From Actinernus sp. WN-2022 (taxonomy: Eukaryota; Cnidaria; Anthozoa; Actiniaria; Actinernidae): a DNA stretch of 64,000 bases. The position numbers were made by a program, and so were the translations under genes. Below, piece by piece: positions 34,601-47,600 of the stretch (positions are counted from its first letter, which is position 1; every line of letters starts with the position of its first letter). Below the pieces are notes generated by a model that had not been told where the DNA came from, searched no databases, and worked only from the letters and a program-made list of their open reading frames with translations. The DNA lies in contig JAOWCC010001365.1 in the NCBI GenBank assembly GCA_030867875.1, positions 1-64,000 on the forward strand, in the 5' to 3' direction.

Positions 34601-37600
34601 CAGGTCGATAGTGATGAGCACAATTAAGAGCACAGCAATGACAAGGCCAGCTATAGCCCCCTTGCTCATGCCTCCAGTTCTGGCTCCTACTTGTGGCGGC
34701 TCTGTGAAGTAAAAGGTGAACAGTAAGATAACACATCTATGAAAAGCGGCACCATGTACGCGGTGATGTTAGGTCCAGTATAGGAGTGGAAAGTCAGCAG
34801 TTTCGTTACGTTTGAATGAGCGCAGCGTTGTACAACTGGGCGTACAAGCAGTCCAATTTGGTTTCGACTTGATCGTGCATGAAAGAGTTTGTACGGACTT
34901 CTTATCAAAATAATGAGGTGAACAAAGAACATTTTACACACCAGACTTGTTTCAATTGACTTTGATGCATCCGCCATTTTGGCTACAAACAATAGCTTTT
35001 GCACTTCCAGCCTCGTCTCTGTGTCGAGTGTGGAAGTGCAAGAACAAAGGGTTTTATTCTGAAAACTCTGAATTTCTAACTAGACCTGAAACAATCATGG
35101 GGACTGATCAAAGCCAGGTCCCGGGCTAATCCACAGATGGAATTGGAATTTAGTGTGTTGGTTTTAGCGGAGGGAGGAAAACCGGAGAAAAACCCTCTGA
35201 ACAAGGGCGAGATACCAACAAACTCAACTCGGATATGGCGCCGCATCCAGGAAACGAACCTGGGCCACAGAGGTGAGGCGAAGCGCTTAACCACTGCGCC
35301 ACATCGGCTTCCCTGCATGGGATGCAACATGGCTTGTGTGTGTTAAGTTCTATTGACCAGTGTGTGGTTATTGTTGTTTAGTTAAGTTTCATACATGTAT
35401 AGTATCGAATAGGGCCACAGACGTTATTTTTAAATACTACAACTGATCAATACTTGGAAACCAATATAATCTCTCATAAAGCGATCAACACGTAACCAGA
35501 GTTGGACTGCCTGTGGAATTGATTTCATTTTTAAAACTCTACCAGACAAATAAGGTCTTGGGCCACTGAATTCAGTAACTTTTACACATGTACTTTACAA
35601 GTCTGACCATGGTTCATGTCCAGCACTTCCCAGACTTGTAAACGTTTTATTGAATTGACTCCTGGTTCATTAGTGTCCAGGCAAGTCTATTCGACGTCAT
35701 TACAAGCTGCAGTTAACACTTGGTTTCCTAAAAGCAAACAGTTCTTTAACATAAAGTTACTTTATCAGTGTAATAATTTTACGCATGTCACAACACAAAT
35801 CACGTGATTGTTTAACGCATGGATTTATGTAAGCTTGTATTACTTTGATTTGACCAATTTAGTACTTTGACGTTTTTATTATGCCCTTTATCAAGAAGTC
35901 GAGACAGCACTGAGTTTCAGGGAATTAGATTTGGTGGTGCTTTGTGTCTTTATAAGTAATCATTATTTACTAAACAACCTTACACAAGGTTTATTCTATA
36001 GATTGTCATCCCCCCAAAGCTACTCTGCTAGAATTCAGCAATTCATTTTGAAACACAGAAAATGTAAATGCATTTAATATATTGTGGAAGCATGTTATTT
36101 TTCATGTTTATTTAATGCTTTGACATTTAATTTCATGCAGCCATAATTAATGTCTGCATGCCTAAGCTTATGTTATATTCAATGTAATATCTGCCATTTA
36201 CTTCTTCCTTTTGAAACTCAGTGCTTGTCCCAGATCATAGATTTATAGATGTACTTTTAAAAATGATTATTCAACCAGGAACTTGCCTTCAGTCGGCTTA
36301 GTCGTATTCCCTAGAATGGAGAATGCAATAAAGAGATGATAAACACACTATTAATATTTCGTGATCTGTAAAGTGGTAAATAAAGCATTTACATTGAAAG
36401 TGAATGATTTGAATAAAGTAATGAAAGACCTGTTGGAACGAAAATAATATATATATATATATATATAATATAATTCTTGAGAAGTCAATCCTTGCGGCAG
36501 AGTGCTCGATGCAATAGAATTGCAGAGCGTGTATACATATAGGAAGACGAATCAAACACACATTATGTGTGTTTGATTCGTCTTCCTATATGTATATATA
36601 ATATATATATAATTAGCTGTTGTTGTTTATTTTAAATCCTGTGTGGTCAAGTTCCATTGTCAGCATTAAATGTTAGTTACAAGCATGTCACACATCAACA
36701 GCCATGATTAAGTAATGCAGAAAATGCTTAGGATTGTTTAACATGCAATTGTGTTAGTGGTTAACATGCATAATGATAAAACAAGGCAATGGTGCTGAAA
36801 TATATTCGAAATATATTATCAAACTTATTAATAATTTATAAAGGAAAAACAAGGGAAACGAATGTTTAATGACCAGTTGCAAGTCTGATACAGATTAGCC
36901 TAAGTACTTCGTGAAACGAACACAGAGTATTGAACCCGTTGTTGACGGTTAGGTTTTTTTAAACGTAGGAGTAGCGTTTGTATTAGTCCACAGGAGCATA
37001 AAGATGCATTATATTTATTATAGTTATATTTATTGTTAAGTGACCTCCCCCAATACTCTGTACGTTACACGAAGTAGCTACCCAGATTAGTCGTCAATTT
37101 TCTCAGCCAAAATAGGTCTTATCGTCAAAATAACTGAAAAACATTACCCTATACATTTTGATGAGCCATATACAGAATTTGTGTCCCTATGTTAGAGCCT
37201 TCAGCTCTAGTTTGTAAATCCGATATAAAACCCAGCCACTCATTCTCTATGTAAAATTGGTATAAAATCTAAATATCATTTCCTTCAAACGAATCTCCCA
37301 TTTCTTTCTTCGGCTGTTTCATTCACTCCATTCTTTACTTTTCCTTTGTTTCATTGCAATAAAAAATTGTATTTTAAATGTCAATAACTTCAAATCACAT
37401 TGGCCCATTGCAATATGTTGCCTTGTATCATCATTAATTCAAAGTAACAAAACCAAGTTCAATTAAAACATGAAGTTGTTAGATGGATGTAAAATTAAGT
37501 ATAAATTAGCTGACGGTGCAGATAAGTAGTAGAAAAGCTGATCTTGATAGAACAGATTTTCCTACTGGGAAAATTAAAGAAATAGGATGGTACTTCTAAT

Positions 37601-38632
37601 TGAGCTACATATACAGTGTACTCGAAGGGCTGTAGTCCTGACATGCTCCACATTCCCAACAATTTCTTTTTTTCTGGAATTCACTGTAATTTTTAGAAAA
37701 GATGATAACCATAGAGATTTTGCAATGTTTTGGTCCAATTATAAAAGCCAGGCGCAGTTTGACTGGGTAAGGAATTTAAAATAATAACTGCAAGGCCAGT
37801 TCAACAATTTCCATACTTGCTGGTATACCACATCACAACCATAGCATTTCATGAGGAACAATAAATTGTTGTAATTTGAACACAAAATACTTTCAGATAT
37901 CAGAATTAATTTGTAACCCATGGAACTGTTGTCATGTATGTTTTGTTCTGCGAATAGAAAAGTGCTATGCCCCAAATTAGCTAATTACTGACAGTGGATT
38001 TCCTTGATTTCATTGTATATCAATAAACATTTCTAATGGTATTCATGCCTGAAGCATGGAAATTTTAATTATCGTTTTAAATATTTGTTGATTGAAAATG
38101 TTAGACATATTATGTGAAGTCACACTATAGCATCAGCATTATTTTAACCTTTAGCCTTTAGTGAATAAGCAAAATAAACAAATAGTTATATTTTAAGTAT
38201 TTATGTATAATATTAATACCATTAATAGTAAGTATGTAGTACGCATGGATAATGTACGTTTTTTTTTTAGGAAATGATGAGAGAAAACCGGTAATGGAAA
38301 ATGAGATTGAGACACCTGTGCAAAGAAAGAATGGTATGCTCCAAAGTTTAAAACAATTTACAATGATTTGTAACTAAACGAAAACAGGATTGGAAAAATA
38401 ATCCACATTTAAAAGTAAAAATTATGTATGAAAAAAAAATTCTGCTGTAGCTTGAAGGAGAAAACAATATTGTGTGGAGAAGTAACACAGACGTTTGGAT
38501 CAGCACTGTAACCTGAAGTCATACAGCTCTAATTACCATGTGGCCCAACAATTCCATCAGGGGAAGTTGGCATGCCATTCATAAACGATTCAGAAGGCTT
38601 GGAAGTTTTAGTAGCAATAGTAGTAGTAGTAG

Positions 38633-38665
<33 letters not shown>

Positions 38666-41600
38666 GATCTGGATCAGTAATTAAATTATGTTTCACATAG
38701 AGTATTATGCATTGTTCCAGAAAACAATGTCAGACCTTTAGCAAAACAAAAAAAACACTAAAGTTTGTCTCTCACAAGCCAATGGGGGTCATACTGGGAG
38801 TGTGTTTAGGCAATATGGATTTTTGACTGGGCGTGGGGATTTTTTTTGGGGGGGGGGGGGGGGCAGAGAGACAAACGTGAGGATTTTTGTGGATGCATGG
38901 CATTAATATTTTTAAGGGTTGTACTGTTTGGGGGGACTTTGGGACAAACATGATTTAGTTATTCCTTTATCTAAGAAAAAGGGTTTTTAGAGGTAAGGGG
39001 CTATAGGACAAAGATTTGTTCTGCCTGGAAAATTACAAAGAACAGTTTATTCATTACTTTATTCATTAATATTATTATTATTATTATCTTGACAGTTTAG
39101 AGTGCCATGAAAAGTAACAAAAAATATTGTTGTGGTGAACCTTAAATTCTGTTAATTAATAAATATTAGATAGTGAAGAATATTATACTTGATAGTTAGA
39201 ACTGATTTACATTAAATAAAAGCTTCAACTGAGAGGTTATGCTTTTAAAACAATTATAAAAGTAGAAATGTTATTCTAAGTTTTGTCATTATTAATATGC
39301 ATTTGTTTATGTGTCTTTACAAGTATTGGTTAGTTAGCAGTTTAATATGACATTAAGAGTAGACTATAATATGCATATACAGTTCAGCAAGCAAAGTACA
39401 ATTGCATCAGAACAGTAGAGCACTTCACAATACAAACAGTCATGTCAAAAGTATTTCAACAAATGGTAGAGCTGAAATATGCAAAAGACTTAAAGTAATG
39501 AGATTCCTACTTGAACAAGTCTCAACATAAAATAGCATGGATAATACATACACAAAAGGGAATTATTACAGAATAATAAAAGAATCTTAATATTTTTGCA
39601 AGCATCGAAGTATGAGAGTACATTTTTACTGCTTTCAAGGCAGCCAGATTCCCTGAAGTGTAGGCGTTATATCCATTCAACATGTTTTGAACTTGTATTA
39701 ATGAAACAGAATAAAATTCACTTGTTACATTGCTTCTCCAAGTTTTTTTTTTATTAATTAGCAGATAAAATTAATATTGAAATAACTTTGCAATTACTAT
39801 TTATAACTGTTGATTATTGAGATTAACACAGGATAATCCTAGGGGAAATTTGAATAATTTTATTTATGAGCAGAATAATACTACCATAGGTATCTTTTTG
39901 GGAATAAAATAATAGAATAGGCAATTTTCCAGGAATAAATTATGCAAGGCTAAGGTAAAGATATAACACTGGTATGATCAACTAAAATTCGATGAAGGAT
40001 GCTAACTGCCGCGGGGAGCAAGTAGCAGCGGATGTTTCGAATGCTAGCCCTTCGTTAGAGGAAAAGAGGAGGGTAAAGATATACTGCAACATCAAAAAGC
40101 AAGTTATGCACAACTGTTGCAAGTTAAGCACCAGAAAAAATATATTAAAGGGAATACAATCACAACAAAAACAATGCAAAATTACTTTTGAAATCATGAG
40201 CAACCAACACATGAACAAAACATTGGTGCAACAAAATGACTTACTATATAATTACACATACATGTATTTGCAATCAGTGACAATAAATTAAACATATTCA
40301 AAAAAATATTAAGCAATGGTTCGCGTAAGAACAGGAGCACTCAATGCCCAGGAATGCACAAAGGTGTTAATTTTACTATTGTTGAAACTTGATATCTCAA
40401 TTGGTTAAACAGAAATAAACTCTGATTTACTCTGATTTCACAATATCTTTTTAAAGAAAATCTGGAAGAATTAAAACATGTTTGTTAGTTTTTTAACTAT
40501 TATGTGCTACCCTGATGAATAAGACTATTATTATTATTATATATTGAATAATGCATTTTCTTTTATGGAGTTACAGGACAGCTTAATGTTTTACTTCTTT
40601 TATTATCAAGCATTTTAATGCTCCCAAGTGGAGCAAGATGAATTAAGTAATGCTTTGGCTAAGAACAATAGCATGAATGGCAAAGGAATGTAAAAGGTGC
40701 TAATTTTCTATTCTTCTCTCGTAATTTCATTAATACTCTCATTAATTCAATAGAAACTCATTGAAATAATGCATTATCATTCAATAATTTTTGAAGTTTG
40801 AATTTATTTTTGATCAAACCAACTATATGGCTTAATTTCAAAGAACATCATATTATGTGGGGGAGTTATCAAATTTCTCCCTTTCCAATTGGCTGGATGG
40901 TGGCTTCTTTGAGTTTTCACAGTAAAAAGAACCCATAGCATATTTTTTTCCTGGGTGTAGTTGGGATTGTAGACATCTCAAACAGCACTTCGTTCTAAAC
41001 ATTTCTAAGTGTCGCTTTACTTTGCACTTTCAGGGCACCCTACAAATTTGTTTTTTTTTACCAAGAAAATACCATCTTTAACCCTTTATAGCCCAAGAGA
41101 TTTTAACTGATTTTTAGCTGTTTCTACACTAAAACGAACCCTCCCCCCCTAGAGAATATATAGCCATTGGTACCATGGAATTTTCATCTGACCAATAATA
41201 CTGGGAGCTCAAAGTTTTTAGACGGCCATTTTGAATGCTGGCGGCAAGTTTGTTTGGAGGAATACCGAGAATTTCAGGCTTTTTAAAGCCTTTTTCACCA
41301 TTTATGGAGTGCTGGAGGCCATCATTAAGTCTGATGAGAGCTTCAATCAGCACTTTCTCAAAGAACCGAGTTTGTGCCAGTTTATTGTGACAGACAAAGA
41401 GCCTCATTTCCCACTCGTGAATGGGCCAGGACATCTTGTCACTTTAGCGTGGGCTTTATAAATGGGGGTCTGGAGCCACCTATCATAGCTTTTTTGGAAT
41501 ATTGGACAATATTTACTTGCCATTGATTCCAATATGAAGGTATTAGGTCGAAATGGCTTTAGACTTAGTATATATTTTGAAGAATGAAGATGGGGGAAGG

Positions 41601-44600
41601 GCCATGTTGCTGTTTGGTAGGATTTCCCGGCATGTTTTGCAGTCATTATGGATGAATTTAGCTTGCTGTAAAGTGCTTATGGACAGAATGGCTTGGTTCT
41701 GGGCAAGTTTAGGTGTTGGGAGACAGAAAGTGAGGTTAGTGCAAACATGAAACTCTACATTTTTTCGTGAAATATGCATTTTTGTGAGAAATTTTAGAAT
41801 CTGAGGAGAATTTTTTTTTTTCAAAGTACCATTTTAGCTACTTTTTCTGAAATGGAAAAATGTTAACCGAAGTTCACTTATACAAAGAAAGGAGGATGTA
41901 GATGAAATTATTCATTTGTAATATGCCTAATACATTTTGATAGGATCATTTGTTTATACATTATGATGTGTGTGAATCTCAGGGCTTTGATCTTTAAACT
42001 TAGCAAGACTGAAACACTCAAAGCGAGTAACCATGCAGTAAATGGCCACAGGAGTGGCCTACGAGCTATAAAGGGTTAAAGGCACTTGTATGAGATTGGT
42101 AGTGTTATTAGTAAAATCTGTTTGTAAATGTTATTTTCCACCTCCAATCGATTGTTGATCTTCTAAACTGCATTTATTTTTAAAGAGTGTTTGTCATCCA
42201 GTAAAGCCTTTCCATGTTGGGATCATAAGCGCAGTTCATTGGTTATTAAAGTGATCAATATAATTATCTACATGTGATTGTTTCCTGTAAAAGTCCTATT
42301 CAGCACACAAGGATGAGGCAAGGTTATTGGTAAAGCTCACAATTAGCATTGCATTCAGAATATGAACGTTAGACATTTGAACTGGGCTTAATTGAATAAA
42401 TGTTACATAATTTACGTAAATCTCTACTTTTAAGATGTATTTAAGCTTTATACTAATTAAAACATACTTCCTGAATTTTATTAGAACCTATTAAGCATGA
42501 TTTGGAGCAAAGCCACAACAAAAGTAGTGTCCAATAGCCCAGGCTAGTGAATTTTCATGTCAGGTTAGTAGATCAGTTTGATAACTTGCCAATGGACAAA
42601 CAGCCAAAGTAGGCTTACTAGTGAAATGAAGTATTCGACCAAGCTTCTAAAGAGTTCTTTCTTTGGCATTTCATTTCAATCTCTAAAACCTTGAATCTTG
42701 TTCCTTCAGTTTTGATATACTGGCACATGTAAAAACAAGCCATGTGATTTATCTTTTTTTCCATAGTAATGTCAAGGTTGTTTCATTTTATTAGGTCGAC
42801 TGGTCTTAAGTGTGTCCAGTTTTTGTGTAACACCTGCCCCACACTGCACACATGATATTACACTTACGGATCTTACGGATCAACAAAGTGGTTGGTGATT
42901 CTGTGACAAATGTAGCTCTCTGTGTACTTGTTACTGGATTTCCGATGGGACAAAAGATCTTCAATGTTAGTTAATGACTCCACTAAAAACTCCAGGGCAG
43001 CAAGTGACATAAGAGTAGAATGTTTAACGACATTAATTAAGAAATGACACAATGCTTGGCACCAATTTTCTATTGTATTAAATCATTTTGGATTAAACAT
43101 TTGACATATACATGCACCATCCTACAATGTATACTTCCTCTTCATTTCGACAATTCTCAATGCAAATTTTAACATGTTTGAATGGGTCAACAACATGCAT
43201 GCATGCATTTATACTGTAATATTATATTCCCACTTTTAATATTAAATTTGATTCAACACACTCATATGCACAAATTACATTTTAATTGAAAGATGGTGCA
43301 AAACACTGAATCAGGACACAAGGGCCCTTGTAAAATGTAGATAGTCCAATGTTTCATATGTAGGAAAAAATAAGCCACACATGATACATGTCAGTAACAA
43401 TATACAGTACTATAAATTCCAAATCTAAATCTTAAAATGGCCTGTCTTACATAATTGTATATTACATGTAGATTCAGGATTTTATTTGGCGATCAGGATA
43501 AACCCACTAGTTTTAATATGAAAACATAAGGTGTATATATATATTATTATGTAACTGGGCTGAGGAATTTATGAAGAGCCTTATATTATAGCATTGAATT
43601 TATTGTGCTCTGTATCTGAGAAAAGAAAATCTGATAAACCTTCCACACAACCTCTGCTATGTAAAGACAGCTCAAGTCCTGCAATTTTTCAGGTACAAGA
43701 AATAAATTATGGACCGTTTCATTTTCTTTTTGTTGGAGCTGTGATGTTTTCCTTGGTACGTATGATGCATATGCAGAAAAGCTAGATTTATCAGCATGAA
43801 TCAGTTATCATTCAAACTTGGAAACTGATTTTCTCTTTATAGACATGTAACAGAGAAATAAATTAGAACTTTTTTTTTTTCAAATACATCTTTGTATAGT
43901 TATTGGGTTGATTTTCGGGTTCAGTTCCCCTTTAATGAAGACAAGTTTGTACTGCTAGTGGCTCTTTGCTTTTTGTAAATGTAACTACATTGAAATTATT
44001 ACTTTTATAGTCATGCCAAACATAGAGATCTTCAATAATATTGGTCCACATATACAAAACAAAAGAATTGCTCATTAACACAATCACATGCATTGATCTA
44101 TTAATTAAAATTAATTATTGAATTTACCACAGTTGAGTTGACTGATTTAGCTTGTACATTTGTTGTCCCAACCAATTCAGATCATGTGACAGCTCTACAG
44201 AGGATTCATTGCTTTGTTTTCCAGTTAGAGAAATTAATACATTTCCTTTTCGGATGCATAAAATCAAGAAAACATTACTCAAGGGAAAAATCAGGTGAGC
44301 TGAATTGGGACAACAAATGTGCAAGCTAAAATCAGTCAATTCATGGTACACAATTTTATTATTTCATATTAGAAACAATGCTAATTAGCAGCCTGTAATG
44401 ATATACTGTACAAGAGCATTGATTAGGTTTTACTTTACTACAGCTACAATATCACAATTTTGTTTATCTAATGAGAATTCAAGAACAGAAAAGAAAACAC
44501 CACATACCTTCAGAGTCTTTAACAGTCAACACCCTTGTATCTGGAGCACTCTCGCCTGCTCTGTTAATAGCAAACAATTGGAGCTTGTGTTTTCCATTCT

Positions 44601-47600
44601 TTAGACCTGATATGATGTACTTATTGTGTTCAAGTTCTATTGACTTCTCTATTCCACTAGCTGGGCTGGAGGTTCTGGTCCACTCAACTCTGTATCTGAT
44701 TTTGTCATCATAGCCATTGTCTTTGGGAGCTGTCCAGGTTACTATGAACTTGCTACCTTTGGCTACTAGATCTTGATTGGTTATTTGGGGTGGGCTGGGC
44801 ACACCTACAAAACAAAACAGATCCATGGGCATTTTAATCGTCCTTTTGCAGTTAGGCAATCACACAGCAAAAGTTTTAACCTGTGAGAAAATACGATAAC
44901 ATTTCTCCTGTTCTTAAAGACCTTCATTGGCTTCCTGTAGAAAAACATATTACCAGTACATTTAAACTTCTCTTACTGATATACATGTACAAATCTTTAA
45001 ATAATTTAGCTCAGTCTTACCTACAAAACTTAGTTAAGATAGATGTACAATGTATATATACACCTAAACGAACACTAATGGTCATCATCAGATCCATTTC
45101 TTCTTCTTTGTCCATTTAACTTCAAAACTGAAAACTTATGGACAATGAGCCTTTTCAGTTGCTGCACTGGAACTATGGAACAGTCTTCCTTTCAACATCA
45201 CATCAAGTACAAGTCTCAATCAATTAAATAGTTTAGTCACCAATTTTTAATTATTAGTGTCAATTATTATTATTCATAATAAGTTAATGTCCAACAGTCT
45301 TGTGTGTTATGCTTCATTGAGATTTTTCACCAAAATTACCATACCTTCATTTCCCCCTTGAACCAAGTGACACAAACCATTTTAAAGTAGTGTATCACAT
45401 ACGCAGCATTTTGTCACAAGACCACACATTTTCAAGAACTATTTCGAACACAAATTGGAGTCTTTTATCAGGGGTTCCAAATATTGAGAAAACAAATGAA
45501 ACCCAAGAGGTGTAGCCTCGAGGGTTTTATTGTTTTCGAAATATTTGGAATACCCTGATGAAAGACAAACAATGAGTGTTTGAAATGTCTTCTCATGTGA
45601 ATGCTAAACCGAAAATTTACATATGCTTCTTTTCAAACTTCATTAGCAATAATGAAGTTGCCGTTCAAGACTGTTGGATATAATTATTCAATAGATGGTT
45701 TATTCATTTTTGATGGCAGTGATTTCAACTAGCATACCAGTAGTGTAGTGGCCAAGGGTTAGTTCGAACTCCAGGAGGCACACTTTTTCTTTCTTTGCCG
45801 TTCTTTACTTATTAATTACTTCTTAGCTCCTTACTAGTAGTTTATCAGTATGTAATTATTAGTTAGTGGTTTATGAATATAATGATAAAGAAATAATGAA
45901 CACTTGGGTTGGAAATCTGATTAAACATAAATACTATGTTTGGAACTGGTGTTCCATTGGATGTCAAGATGCATCCACCTGATGAGCTTCGAACAAGGGT
46001 TTCACCCGGTATCAAGGACCCATGCATGTGACCAAATACAGTTCCTCCATTGGATGACTCTCATGAATGATTGAGTTTGAGAATATAAAGTTGTCACACA
46101 TAATGATCTTTTATATGCATGGTCCTACTAAACGGCTACACAAGCTATTTTTAGCCTGCACATGTGGCCACTCCCTGAAGTAGCCATTCCTGAAGTTCCA
46201 AAATCTGGAGGTTTTTTTGCAGAGATTATTTGACAACTTGACCCCCTCCCCCCAATTCCCAAGTTTAATTTAGTCCAGTAGTTGGATATTCACGATTAAT
46301 GCTGGAGATTTGGCCTCTCACCGGGAGATAAGGTCCAAAATCTGGAGACTCCCGGATTATCCGGGAGAGTTGGCATTACTGCCACTCTTGCACAGGCAAC
46401 ACAAACAGCTGAAAAGTTGCTGGGAGAAAAAAGAGAGTTTAATCTTTTGTGACAAAAGGATGGAACACAACAATTTTTCAGAAAGTCGCATCAGCTGTGT
46501 AAACCAAATAAAATTATTGGTTGTTTAGCCATGGCTTAAAACTAAACTCTAATACTTACAATATTTATTGGTGGTCACATTAAGTGATTCTGCATCACCT
46601 GCTGCAGCTTTGTTTCTTGCAATAATAGATACTTTATAAGATGTTTCTGGCTTGATCTTGGAGTTCGTAATTACTTTGCTCCTTTTCTTTGCATCAGCAT
46701 TTTCATCGAAAATTACTTTTGAAGCTTTCATTGCAGTAACTCTATAATGTTGAATGTGCATGCCTCCATTGTCTGCAGGTGGTTCCCAAGATAAGGTTAT
46801 GTCCCTACAGGTCTTCTCTGCTTTAACTTTAAGTGGTTTTCCTGGTGCAACTGAGGAAATAATAATAATGAAAGGTATTACAGACTAGAACAATGTGGCC
46901 CTAAAGTAAATCTTACTCTATGAAATTACTCAAATTCAGCAGAAAACTAACAATTGAAAGTAATATTTAATATTCATTTATATAGGTACATGTACATGTA
47001 ACTTGATGTTTTAGTCTTGATCAAACTTACTAAAATTAATAATAGTTTGATTTCTAGGATAATACCAGAGGACAAATTAATCCCTAATTTCAACTTGAAA
47101 TTTCATGCATAATTTGTAATTTCACATGTAAAATTTCAAACACCTCCTAATGCGCACTTAAAATAATGTTTTTCTGGATCGTATGTAATTTTCCGTCCAT
47201 AATATTTATGGTAATCAAATAATGACTTGTGAAATTAGGGATAAATTTCACTTGTGTTTGTCAAAATCTACGTAATTTCCAGAGCCGCTTACTTTGATTT
47301 TGACAAACACACTCCCCATTTGATTAGCTCTACATATCATCTGTGAGGAAAGTTCTCAATTCCCTTTCCTATTGTCTGGATGGTGTTTTCTTTAAAGTGC
47401 CTATATAGACAGATGAAGTGAAAACACTGACCCCATTTTTATTGTATTGTACTAGCTGCCATGGAGAGCACAATAATATAAAATAACTTATGGTCGTTTT
47501 TTCACTTCATAGTTTTCACAGTAAAAATCGCCAACAGCATACATTTTTATACAGTTTCCTTTATTTTCTCCAAGTAACTTTGACTGGACATCTTAAAACT

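Noticed and set aside
34940..34980. Minus-strand MADASKSIETSL start in CAAAATGGCGG context as first exon feeding the transmembrane exon
   Set aside because: The only nearby donor (GTGTGT) would leave phase 0, whereas the transmembrane exon needs phase 1.
41129..41434. 101-codon minus-strand ORF
   Set aside because: Inside the piggyBac-like element; no transposase motif and an overlapping ORF of similar length on the other strand.
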